24,548 nt of DNA from Candidatus Bathyarchaeota archaeon (lineage in GTDB: Archaea > Thermoproteota > Bathyarchaeia > RBG-16-48-13 > GCA-020355125), in assembly GCA_026014905.1 (NCBI GenBank), contig JAOZHK010000196.1:1-24548 (forward strand), given 5' to 3'. Positions within the stretch are counted from its first letter, which is position 1. The number at the start of each line of letters is the position of its first letter. The position numbers and the translations under genes were made by a program. Of the stretch, positions 6,631 through 13,584 are shown one piece after another. A model generated the notes under the pieces. It made no database searches and was not told the origin of the DNA. It was given only the letters and a program-made list of their open reading frames with translations.

Positions 6631-7629
6631 ATGCCTCAAGAAAGAGCAAAAAAGACATTTGCTTCAATTGAAGAGATCCGGGAAACCGCTTATTCTATTT
6701 TAACCGAGAAATTTGGGGACGACCGGGCGAATTTCTTTTATGGCACAGGTGCCGGCTCCTTAACAGGCGCTAGCTATCGACGAAATCGAAATGCTCTTGA
6801 TGAGCTTCGACTTCGAACTCGACTTCTCCACGGTATCAATGATGTAGATACGTCAACTACAATCTTAGGGGCGAGGATTTCGACACCAATATTAGTAGCT
6901 CCTATAGCAGGGGCTTCCCTCGATTATAACGCCGCTGTAAAAAGTTGTTGCGATATAGATACTCTATGCTTAATAGGATACGCCCAACCCAAGAAACTCA
7001 TACAATCTTTCTCAAGCACTGCCACACAACGAGTAGGCTGGATCGTGAAACCCCTACAAAATCTTGATGAGGTCAAAGATTGTTATGCCACTGCGGAGGA
7101 AGCAGGCTGCTTAGCGGTCGGAATGGATATTGACTCGGGAGCTGGATTACAATCTGGACCGGCTTTGAGAGCACCCCCAAATTGGAGTCTCAAATCGGTT
7201 GAAGAATTATCTGCGATTCGTGACTTTACGACTTTACCATTCATCGTGAAAGGAGTTATGTGTGTTGAAGACGCTGAACACTGCGTTACAGCTGGTGCAA
7301 ACGCGATTATTGTCTCCAATCATTCTGGCCACGCTTTAGATTCCACACAATCTCCAATTGATATTCTAGCTGATATTGTTGAAGCGGTTGGGGGAAAAGT
7401 GGATATATTGATGGATGGAGGCATTCGACATGGTACCGATGTATTAAAAGCTCTGGCTTCAGGAGCACAAGCAGTCCTCATTGGCCGGCCTGCAATTTGG
7501 GGTTATACTGCTGGAGGAGAATCAGGTATAACACGTGTCTTTGAGATCTTAACACGTGAACTTGAACGAGCGATGAAACTTACAGGTATCTCTTCGGTTT
7601 CAGATGTAGCGAAAACCATATTGGTTTAA
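6631..7629 (+). CDS. FMN-dependent 2-hydroxyacid oxidoreductase (LldD/GOX-like)
   Basis: A 332-residue TIM-barrel flavoenzyme of the glycolate/lactate oxidase superfamily, expected to oxidise an L-2-hydroxyacid through FMN. Signatures: an N-terminal FFYGTGAGS segment, STPILVAPIAG, catalytic-site lysine FIVKGV (K207), SNHSGHALD (H231) and the phosphate loop MDGGIRHGTDVLKAL plus IGRP. In most relatives the active site reads SNHGGRxLD, where histidine is the base and arginine holds the carboxylate; here arginine is replaced by H234 and the second glycine by serine, so the substrate may differ. I prefer ATG 6631 to ATG 6610 because AGAGGA precedes it and the TATA box fits. Confidence 0.85.
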   Translation: MPQERAKKTFASIEEIRETAYSILTEKFGDDRANFFYGTGAGSLTGASYRRNRNALDELRLRTRLLHGINDVDTSTTILGARISTPILVAPIAGASLDYNAAVKSCCDIDTLCLIGYAQPKKLIQSFSSTATQRVGWIVKPLQNLDEVKDCYATAEEAGCLAVGMDIDSGAGLQSGPALRAPPNWSLKSVEELSAIRDFTTLPFIVKGVMCVEDAEHCVTAGANAIIVSNHSGHALDSTQSPIDILADIVEAVGGKVDILMDGGIRHGTDVLKALASGAQAVLIGRPAIWGYTAGGESGITRVFEILTRELERAMKLTGISSVSDVAKTILV

Positions 7630-7698
7630 CCCTTTTCTTCCCCCTTCCAAAGTTTCAAACTTAAGGTGATACAACGCGCGCGACCACCAATCTATTTA
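7630..7698. terminator. Pyrimidine-rich gene end and CG tract
   Basis: Directly after the stop, CCCTTTTCTTCCCCCTT (7630-7646) is the pyrimidine run expected at an archaeal transcript end. A (CG)4 tract preceded by AA (7675-7682) follows before the convergent gene. Confidence 0.35.
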
Positions 7699-8043
7699 TC
7701 AAGTCCCTTCAGATATCTTTGTAAAAGAATTATAAATGATTGTAAGAGCCTCCAGCTTCTTCTCAGCTGTACCTTGTAAATGCGCGCGCGCCTTCACAGT
7801 TATACTCAACGAAAATTTTTTCCGTTTGAGGTGGGGGAGGTCTTTGGTTAGGTGTTGAAATCGTATTAGAATCTTCGGAATGGGCTCTCCTAAATTTCGT
7901 AACTCGACCATAAGTTTACTTCGCAGAATTACCCAGAGTTCCTGTTGACGTCGTGGTGAAGGGCGTGATGTTGTATATTCGGTAATTACCTGGTTCCAGA
8001 ACTCTTGCAACCTACAAATTTGAACGGCTTCAGCAATTTCCAT
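7699..8043 (-). CDS. Uncharacterised 114-aa protein
   Basis: I do not recognise the family. The protein is soluble, basic and mostly helical, beginning MEIAEAVQICRLQEFWNQV, with a central LVELRN-like helix region and a C-terminal EKKLEALTIIYNSF helix. Support for its being real: a TATA-like ACTTATAATAAAT about 30 nt upstream and a perfect inverted repeat laid across the start codon. A GC-alternating 10-nt tract (7782-7791) is read as KARAH in the C-terminal third. Its context (convergent with the FMN enzyme) gives no functional clue; a small regulator acting on its own promoter is one possibility. Confidence 0.5.
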   Translation of the reverse strand: MEIAEAVQICRLQEFWNQVITEYTTSRPSPRRQQELWVILRSKLMVELRNLGEPIPKILIRFQHLTKDLPHLKRKKFSLSITVKARAHLQGTAEKKLEALTIIYNSFTKISEGT

Positions 8044-8058
8044 GTGTCACAACACATG
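8041..8058 (-). promoter_or_regulatory. CATGTGT/ACACATG dyad over the start codon
   Basis: Perfect 7-bp arms (8041-8047, 8052-8058) with a CACA loop; the start ATG lies in one arm. Together with the TATA-like box at about 8070-8082 it occupies the predicted transcript start, the classical place for a repressor site or a hairpin masking the start. Confidence 0.5.
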
Positions 8059-8336
8059 ATTGTAAATTTATTATAAGTATAAAATCGTTATTCAAAAAAA
8101 GCTGATACTTACATGCATTTATGAACATCGATAACGGGAGCGACACAATTACAGTATTCATAATCTTTTCTCTCTCACAGAGATGAAATTGAGGGGTATC
8201 AAGAGATGATTTATCATAGCCAAACAGGTAGAACATGCATTCCTGATCTTTATCCCAACTACTTATCATACTTCTCGACTTAGGCTTCTTTCTGCTCTAT
8301 AATCTATCTGCTAATATACAAAATACCTTGAACAAT
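8059..8336. other. Divergent promoter region
   Basis: AT-rich, with a TATA-like box for the minus-strand gene near 8070-8082 and two candidates for the plus-strand micro-gene (CTATAATC at about 8295, TAATATAC at about 8312). The only sizeable frame, on the minus strand, runs across the promoter and the neighbouring gene start and is not believed. Confidence 0.4.
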
Positions 8337-8492
8337 ATGCAAAAACTGTCCCTAATGATTTTTTGTTTATGTTTATCCACAATATTATTGTATCTCACAA
8401 GTCGTGGAATGTGGTTGTATTTTCTTACAATAATCTTAGTTAGCTCAATTTGTGCTTTCCGATTATTTCGTCGAAAAAGATTGCGAGTGTGA
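8337..8492 (+). CDS. 51-aa membrane protein with basic tail
   Basis: Product MQKLSLMIFCLCLSTILLY continues with a short turn (TSRGMW), a second hydrophobic segment (LYFLTIILVSSICAF) and a strongly basic end (RLFRRKRLRV). The charge pattern predicts two membrane helices with the tail inside. TATA-like boxes 20-40 nt upstream suggest a leaderless or short-leader transcript; no ribosome site is clear. No family recognised. Confidence 0.45.
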   Translation: MQKLSLMIFCLCLSTILLYLTSRGMWLYFLTIILVSSICAFRLFRRKRLRV

Positions 8493-8567
8493 GGTTCCCG
8501 TAGTACCTAGTAAAAGATTTGATACGATAAACTTACTATTCAACAAACTCACGTGTAAAAATAATTG

Positions 8568-8688
8568 TGGTGGGGCTGCCCGGATTTGAACCAGGGTCAC
8601 GAGAACCCGAGTCTCGAAGCCTAAACCAAACTAGCCGAGGAGTACTTGAAGGTTAATATCCCTATAAACCTCTCTAGCCGACAGCCCC
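8568..8688 (-). tRNA. tRNA-Pro(CGG) with a 43-nt intron in the D arm
   Basis: On the minus strand the acceptor GGGGCTG (8688-8682) pairs with CAGCCCC, followed by discriminator A and an encoded CCA (8570-8568). The T arm is CCTGG-TTCAAAT-CCGGG, and the anticodon arm CGAGA-CTCGGGT-TCTCG gives anticodon CGG (proline, codon CCG). The D arm works only if 43 nt are removed. The remaining TCGGCTAGTTTGGTTTAGGC then forms a four-pair stem with G18-G19, and the mature tRNA is 75 nt plus CCA. An 8-nt direct repeat TCGGCTAG marks the two possible junctions. A TATA-like box lies 28-36 nt upstream. Confidence 0.88.
8636..8678 (-). other. Non-canonical archaeal tRNA intron (one of nine equivalent placements)
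   Basis: The 43-nt length is fixed, but the 8-nt flanking repeat leaves the exact ends open within 8631-8681. The placement given lets the two CGG trinucleotides act as bulges around a CUAG/CUAG four-pair helix, with an inner helix (AGAGGU against ACUCCU, one mismatch). This is a relaxed bulge-helix-bulge that would put the intron between mature positions 10 and 11. The intron interior also has an AGGTT/AACCT hairpin. Confidence 0.55.
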
Positions 8689-8715
8689 ACACTGAAAATC
8701 AAAGACTACTCGAAT

Positions 8716-8724
8716 AAAAATATA
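8716..8724 (-). promoter_or_regulatory. TATA box of the tRNA-Pro gene
   Basis: TATATTTTT on the minus strand, 28-36 nt before the first acceptor base; the spacing agrees with archaeal promoters and supports the tRNA 5' end at 8688. Confidence 0.5.
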
Positions 8725-8837
8725 CTGTGTTCGGGGCTCTGGAATGTAACGCGCGTGTTTATAGCCCGATCAAGTTGGTTCTTTTCTCATAAAGGTTTTA
8801 GGATGCTTATGAGCATTAGTTGCTCGTGATCTACGAA

Positions 8838-10121
8838 ATGGGAAGAACGTTTACGTATCTGACTCCCCAGGAAGCCATCGATGCAATAACGAAAGCGATG
8901 CCTTTTCGGCGGTTAGGTTCGGAGAGGATTTTGGTTAGTAACGCGTATGGTCGTATTGTAGCTGAGGACATCGTTGCTGAGGTCAACCTGCCTCCTCACG
9001 ACATGTCGCATTTTGATGGTTATGCAATTAGAGCCGAGGACACGAAAGAAGCCTCAGTTCAGAATCCACTTCATTTGACGGTCATTGGCAAGCTCTATCC
9101 TGGACAAACCCCTGAGTACGAAGTACGCAAGGGCGAGGCGGTGTACGTTACAACAGGTTCGTTTCTCCCGAAAGGAGCGAATACTATTGTGGCAGTGGAA
9201 GCCACCAAGAGGACCCAGAGAACTCAGATCGAGGTGCGATCAACTGTCCCTCCTCATGAACATGTGATTCGTTGTGGCTCTGACATTAAACAGGGAGTAA
9301 CACTGTTCCGAGAAAGACACAAACTTCGTGCGCAAGATCTCAGCATATTAGCTACTCTTAGAGTCGAGCAAATCACCGTTGTCAAGACGCCTGTGGTAGC
9401 AATTATCTGTGTAGGAGACGAACTCACCGACGTTGTTCATTCAAGCGAGCCCGGAAAAGTCGTGAACAGTCTTCGTTATTCAGTTTCCGCCATGATACAG
9501 GAGTCTGGAGGGCACCCCGTGTATTTAGGCATCACACCTGATAATATGGATCAACTCAAGAAAAAAATTATCGAAGGAATAGCGATCGCGGACATTGTGC
9601 TCCTAATTGGTGGGAGTTCTATGGGTGAGAAAGATATCACAGCAGCAACCATTAATTCAGTAGGGAACCCTGGCATCATCGTCCATGGATTAAAGCGAAA
9701 ACCCGGGCGAGTATCTGGCTTCGCAATGGTCCAAGATAAACCGATCGTTGTACTCCCAGGATTATGCCACTCAACAGTTGTTGGCTTCTACACCTTGGCG
9801 CTACCGTTACTATCCGTCATGAGTGGCCTCACTGCATCGGATACCCAGTTAGTTGTGAACGCGACGCTTACTCAACAAATCACGTTTACCAGCTTCCTAC
9901 CTTTTGAACAAGTCACTTTCGTTCACCTGAAGAGAACCTCTGAAGGATATCTCGCGGAGCCCTACATTAGAGCATCATCCTCATATCATGCCTTAGTCCG
10001 TTCCAACGCATTTATCATAACACCACCCGGAACAACGATGGTGCCATCTGGAGAAGACGTTGATGTGCATCTGCTCCCGAGTTTGTTTGTACTGAACAAT
10101 CTATTCACTCAAAGTGGTTAA
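8838..10121 (+). CDS. moeA: MoeA-like molybdopterin molybdotransferase
   Basis: A 427-residue protein with all MoeA domains in order: TPQEAIDAI at the N-terminus, DMSHFDGYAI (residues 55-64), VTTGSFLPKGANTIV, the MoCF/MogA-like domain with CVGDEL (191-196) and GGSSMGEKD (258-266), KRKPGR, LPGLCHS (306-312), and a C-terminal beta domain. MoeA inserts molybdate or tungstate into adenylated molybdopterin. Two motifs differ from the usual GGVSxGdyD and LPGNPVS, most notably Asn-Pro replaced by Leu-Cys, so this may be a specialised paralogue. I prefer ATG 8838 to the TTG at 8820. No ribosome site is obvious. No other cofactor gene is nearby. Confidence 0.85.
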   Translation: MGRTFTYLTPQEAIDAITKAMPFRRLGSERILVSNAYGRIVAEDIVAEVNLPPHDMSHFDGYAIRAEDTKEASVQNPLHLTVIGKLYPGQTPEYEVRKGEAVYVTTGSFLPKGANTIVAVEATKRTQRTQIEVRSTVPPHEHVIRCGSDIKQGVTLFRERHKLRAQDLSILATLRVEQITVVKTPVVAIICVGDELTDVVHSSEPGKVVNSLRYSVSAMIQESGGHPVYLGITPDNMDQLKKKIIEGIAIADIVLLIGGSSMGEKDITAATINSVGNPGIIVHGLKRKPGRVSGFAMVQDKPIVVLPGLCHSTVVGFYTLALPLLSVMSGLTASDTQLVVNATLTQQITFTSFLPFEQVTFVHLKRTSEGYLAEPYIRASSSYHALVRSNAFIITPPGTTMVPSGEDVDVHLLPSLFVLNNLFTQSG

Positions 10122-10194
10122 CGACGCGTTCGCTAAACCATGAGTTTATCTAAACTGGGATTGAAGACTTCAAACAAGAAGAGGAAAAAGGTAG

Positions 10195-11193
10195 CTATTT
10201 GATTACTTCTGGATTTGCCACGTATCGGCGATTAGGTAGTTGGCCTTGAAGGATGTTCTTCACCTCACGAGCCACAATAGTGTTGACGCGATGTAAGGAT
10301 TCGTGTGTACACCAAGCAATGTGTGGCGTAACGATCACATTGTCAAGGTCAAGGAGGGGATGTTTTGATTGTAATGGCTCGGTTTCAAACACATCGAGCG
10401 CCGCGCCGGCGATTCGACCCGTTGTTATCGCGTTCTGTAATGCGTTCTCGTCGATGATGCCGCCTCGAGCGGTGTTAATGATGTACGCTGTCTTTTTCAT
10501 CAGCGAAAGCTCTGTCTCTCCAATCATCTTGCGGGTTCGTTTCGTGATGGGTGTATGAATCGTGATGAAATCCGCCATCGTTAAGAGTGTTTGAAAGTCA
10601 ACCAGCTTGACTGACAATTCCCTTGGAAAGAAACCTAGCGTGGTCATCGTGTCCTCAGTGAGATACGGGTCATATGCAATGATGTCCATGCCAAAAGCTT
10701 GTGCACGGATCGCTACGCGGCAGCCTACATTTCCTAATCCAAGAATGCCTAATGTTTTCCCCTCAAGGTTTGAACCCGCGCCCATTGCCCACCGTGTCGT
10801 CCATTTCCCCGTTTTCAAAAGCAGATTGACTTGGGCAATCCCTCGATTGGCTGCGAGGAGAAGCCCCATGGTAAAATCGGCGACGGCCACAGCGTTGACT
10901 CCTGCTGCATAAACGACGGGTATGTTACAACGTGTGGCAGCGTCAACATCAACATTATCATATCCCGCTCTGGGAACACCAATAACTTTGAGACGTGTCT
11001 GTGCAGCTTCAATCGCTGCTGCCCTCATGGGATCGATCCAGACAATGACTGCATCGTACCTTGCCGCTTCGCGTACAAGTTCCTCTTCAGTATATGATCG
11101 GCCCATCTTGTCAAACACTAATTCTACGTCGGCAACGTCCCTGAAAATATCAGCGACTTGGTCAAATCCTGGCGCCGTAATAAGCACTCTCAC
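10195..11193 (-). CDS. D-isomer-specific 2-hydroxyacid dehydrogenase
   Basis: A 332-residue NAD(P)-dependent dehydrogenase of the phosphoglycerate/glycerate dehydrogenase type. It shows the substrate-domain motif GVPRAGYDNVDVDAA, dinucleotide fold GILGLGNVGCRVA, and the catalytic set R243 (NTARGGIIDE), E272 (VFETEPL) and H291 (TPHIAWCT). It reduces a 2-ketoacid or oxidises a D-2-hydroxyacid; there is no ACT or regulatory domain as in many SerA proteins. A longer frame starts at TTG 11208, but GGAGG eight bases before GTG 11193 decides for that start. It converges with moeA. Confidence 0.9.
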   Translation of the reverse strand: MRVLITAPGFDQVADIFRDVADVELVFDKMGRSYTEEELVREAARYDAVIVWIDPMRAAAIEAAQTRLKVIGVPRAGYDNVDVDAATRCNIPVVYAAGVNAVAVADFTMGLLLAANRGIAQVNLLLKTGKWTTRWAMGAGSNLEGKTLGILGLGNVGCRVAIRAQAFGMDIIAYDPYLTEDTMTTLGFFPRELSVKLVDFQTLLTMADFITIHTPITKRTRKMIGETELSLMKKTAYIINTARGGIIDENALQNAITTGRIAGAALDVFETEPLQSKHPLLDLDNVIVTPHIAWCTHESLHRVNTIVAREVKNILQGQLPNRRYVANPEVIK

Positions 11194-11411
11194 ACTACTT
11201 TCCTCCAACGCGTAATATAATGTAAATACATTATTTCTTTCTTACGTGTATTCACTCGCTAGCTAAAACAGAAGAGAAGCGGTTATGTACTGACAGTAGC
11301 ACGCGCGTTTTCGAAGTTAACGAGTGTGCATATACGCCTGCAATATCTTTATCACCGACAGAACGATGATAGTTCTCCAACATTATGTCAAATGACGGAT
11401 GATACATCGCT
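11194..11411. other. Divergent spacer with GCTAGC and ACGCGCGT
   Basis: Between two divergent genes; holds GCTAGCTA (11258-11265) and the palindrome ACGCGCGT (11301-11308). Weak AT-rich elements such as CAATATCTTTATC near 11341 could serve the plus-strand gene. No gene seen. Confidence 0.4.
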
Positions 11412-12074
11412 ATGGGTCGGACCTCTCTTCATGAATCAATCAAGCAGTGGTATGCGAAGCCACGAGATCAGCTTGAGGCGTGGGTGGATGGCTATCTGAT
11501 TGACATCGTGCGGGGCGAGCGCCTCATCGAGGTGCAGACGGGGAATTTTTCATCAATCAAAGGGAAGGTCCGCGATCTCCTTCGCAATCACATTGTCCGC
11601 ATCGTGCATCCTGTCGTGGTCAATAAGCGGATCCTTCGATTAAATGCACGAGGAGAACCAGTATCACAGCGCAAATCACCTCGAAAAGGTAGGGTAGAAG
11701 ACATATTTCGACAACTCGTCTATATGCCCACTATCTGGATATCACCCAATCTCTCCTTAGAGGTCCTGCTGATCGATGCTGAGGAAGTACTCATCGATGA
11801 TGGCAACGGGAGCTGGAGGAGAAAATATTGGAGTGTCCAGGATAAGCGACTCGTAACTATCCGCGAGAGCCAGGTATACCAGAGACCTACGGATTTTCTT
11901 CGGTTATTACCTGACAACCTTCCAAACCCGTTCACAACGAACCATCTCGCTGAAGCGTCAAAACTTCAGCTTAACATCGCTAGGAAGATGGCGTACACGT
12001 TACGAAAGCTGGGGGTCATCAAGGATATCGGGAAGCGAGGCCGAGCAACCCTCTACACACACGAACCATCATAG
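11412..12074 (+). CDS. DUF8091-like protein: possible nuclease-like domain plus winged helix
   Basis: A 220-residue protein that I recognise as a family of conserved proteins annotated DUF8091 or hypothetical. The N-terminal half has VDGYLIDIVRGERLIEVQTGN, an Asp...Glu-x-Gln arrangement on two strands like a PD-(D/E)xK nuclease core with glutamine in place of lysine, then IKGKVRDLL and RSPRKG-type basic segment (QRKSPRKGRVEDIF). The middle contains LEVLLIDAEEV and SWRRKYWSV. The C-terminal about 50 residues, PFTTNHLAEASKLQ and a basic wing (GKRGRATLYT), look like a winged helix. Nuclease activity is inference from the strand pattern. It stands upstream of a tautomerase gene by 52 nt. Confidence 0.6.
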   Translation: MGRTSLHESIKQWYAKPRDQLEAWVDGYLIDIVRGERLIEVQTGNFSSIKGKVRDLLRNHIVRIVHPVVVNKRILRLNARGEPVSQRKSPRKGRVEDIFRQLVYMPTIWISPNLSLEVLLIDAEEVLIDDGNGSWRRKYWSVQDKRLVTIRESQVYQRPTDFLRLLPDNLPNPFTTNHLAEASKLQLNIARKMAYTLRKLGVIKDIGKRGRATLYTHEPS

Positions 12075-12126
12075 GTGTCGAAAAGCATATTTTGCTGTCA
12101 TACGTCTTTAGAAAGTGTGATGTCGT

Positions 12127-12306
12127 ATGCCTGTTGTTCAAATCGAGTTATGGGAAGGACGAACAGACAAACAGAAAGCCCAACTCATAGACGCTATCAG
12201 CGAAGCGTTTAGCGTTGTTGATGTCCAGAAAGACCATGTGATTGTGATCATTCATGAAACTCCAAGGAGTAACTGGGGTCTCGGTGGACTGCATAAAACG
12301 AAATAG
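12127..12306 (+). CDS. 4-oxalocrotonate tautomerase family protein (59 aa)
   Basis: MPVVQIELWEGRTDKQKAQ followed by LIDAISEAF and a C-terminal RSNWGLGG. This is a full-length 4-OT: proline directly after the initiator methionine is the catalytic base once Met is removed, EGR supplies the arginine equivalent to Arg11, and HETPRSNWGLGG matches the conserved end of the subunit. Such enzymes are small hexameric keto-enol tautomerases; the substrate is unknown here. The arginine usually present in the strand before the end (Arg39 in the Pseudomonas enzyme) is not obvious, so activity may differ. It is 22 nt before the phosphorylase gene and likely co-transcribed. Confidence 0.85.
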   Translation: MPVVQIELWEGRTDKQKAQLIDAISEAFSVVDVQKDHVIVIIHETPRSNWGLGGLHKTK

Positions 12307-12328
12307 CACCAGTAGCGAATGGGTACCG

Positions 12329-13105
12329 ATGATTGAAAAAGAATATCCGATTTTAGAGTTTGATGATCACTCAGAAGCGCTGATTGAACCGCGTAACGTG
12401 ATTGAGCCGATTCCTGAGATTCCGAAACGGTGTGTGATTTGGTTCTTTCAAGATGTTATCGACCATCTGCGCGAGCAAAATCGTCTCACAGAACTCACTG
12501 CGCTGAATTCCGAAATGGGGCGGCATCCGGTGTACGTTTTTCATCATAAGCATCAGCCTGTTACATTGTTTCATCCTGGTGTCGGAGCACCCTTAGCCGC
12601 GGGCCTTCTTGAAGAAGTGATCGCGTTGGGTTGTGATACCTTTGTTGTGTGTGGTGGTGCGGGGGTCTTGGGAGACAATCTTGCGGTTGGGTATCTGCTG
12701 GTTCCGACGAGTGCGATTCGGGATGAAGGGACTTCGTACCATTATCTCCCGCCAAGTCGGGAAGTTGCAGCCACACCAGAGGTGGTCGCAGCTATCGAAT
12801 CCACTTTCAAAGAACACCAGATCGCATACCGCCTGACGAAAACGTGGACGACCGATGCCTTCTTTCGGGAAACTCACGAGAAAGTTCAGCTGCGCCGTTC
12901 AGAAGGATGTTTAACCGTCGAAATGGAAGCTGCAGCCCTGTTCGCGGTAGCCCAGTTTCGGCAAGTCAGGATCGGGTAAATTCTCTATAGTGGTGATTAC
13001 TTGGGTGGTGAGTATTGGGATAGCCGCGCATGGGATGACCGCTGGGAGATCCGCGAACAGTTAGTATCTCTGTCCGCGGAGATCTGTTTACGGTTAACTT
13101 GCTGA
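12329..13105 (+). pseudogene. Nucleoside phosphorylase interrupted by an in-frame ochre codon
   Basis: Reading from ATG 12329 gives a uridine/purine phosphorylase-family protein: HPGVGAPLAAGLLEE, VVCGGAGVLGDNLAVGYLL, PTSAIRDEGTSYHYLPPS and CLTVEMEAAALFAVA, which binds ribose. At codon 217 (12977-12979) there is TAA; the same frame then continues for 41 codons as ILYSGDYLGGEYWDSRAWDD, a typical end for this family, to TGA at 13103-13105. A Gln codon (CAA) changed to TAA by one transition is the simplest explanation. The stop removes the last strand and helix, so the 216-residue product is probably inactive unless the codon is read through or the base is a sequencing error. Neighbour: the 4-OT gene upstream. 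Confidence 0.75.
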
Positions 13106-13130
13106 CAGTACGGGCACACGTGGACGCTAG

Positions 13131-13493
13131 CTAAGTAGTGTCGTAATCACGGGGGGCATTCTTGATTTCTGAGATAATGAGTGGGATGATAATCACGACC
13201 ATGCCTGAACCAAACCCTGTGAGTAGACTCATGGCGTTCTGAGGAAACAACAAGCTACTCACGAACAGAGGTAAAACGGCGATCGTGAGAATGATTGCTG
13301 CGCCAATCATCGCCATGATCTGGATCGTCAATCGCGTCCGCTGAATGGCTCGTCCCAGAATGATAACTCGTTCAGGCTTCCATTCACCTATGATTGTACC
13401 TTTTTTTCCTTTAGGGCTTGATCGTAATCGTAAGGAGTAATATTTGTCGTTTTTTGGATTGTAGATGACCTTTCGTGTGTGTTCGTTTTCCAT
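13131..13493 (-). CDS. 120-aa membrane protein, two helices
   Basis: A basic cytoplasmic N-terminus of about 45 residues (including YSLRLRSSPKGKKG) precedes two membrane helices, TIQIMAMIGAAIILTIAVLP and GFGSGMVVIIIPLIIS, and a short polar end. No family recognised. The stop codon TAG falls inside a GCTAGC motif (13126-13131), as in the first gene of the window. ATG 13493 is the natural start; no clear ribosome site. Confidence 0.6.
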   Translation of the reverse strand: MENEHTRKVIYNPKNDKYYSLRLRSSPKGKKGTIIGEWKPERVIILGRAIQRTRLTIQIMAMIGAAIILTIAVLPLFVSSLLFPQNAMSLLTGFGSGMVVIIIPLIISEIKNAPRDYDTT

Positions 13494-13584
13494 TGTAGCC
13501 TAGAGTATTTCCCTTGCCTTGTAATGACTTATTCATTATAGATATGAACCATTACTCCATAGAGACGTATGCGCGTGTCAACCA

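Noticed and set aside
8030..8269. 79-codon minus-strand frame upstream of the 7699-8043 gene
   Set aside because: It covers the TATA-like box and dyad of that gene and overlaps its start in another frame; no ribosome site or family signal.
8568..8688. Integration site of a mobile element at the tRNA gene
   Set aside because: No integrase and no repeat of the tRNA 3' end elsewhere in the window; the only repeat is the 8-nt one at the intron ends.
10195..11208. TTG 11208 as start of the D-2-hydroxyacid dehydrogenase
   Set aside because: The TTG overlaps the GGAGG ribosome site that correctly spaces GTG 11193.
12977..12979. Recoding of the stop as pyrrolysine or selenocysteine
   Set aside because: The codon is TAA; those systems use TAG and TGA, and TAA ends other genes here.
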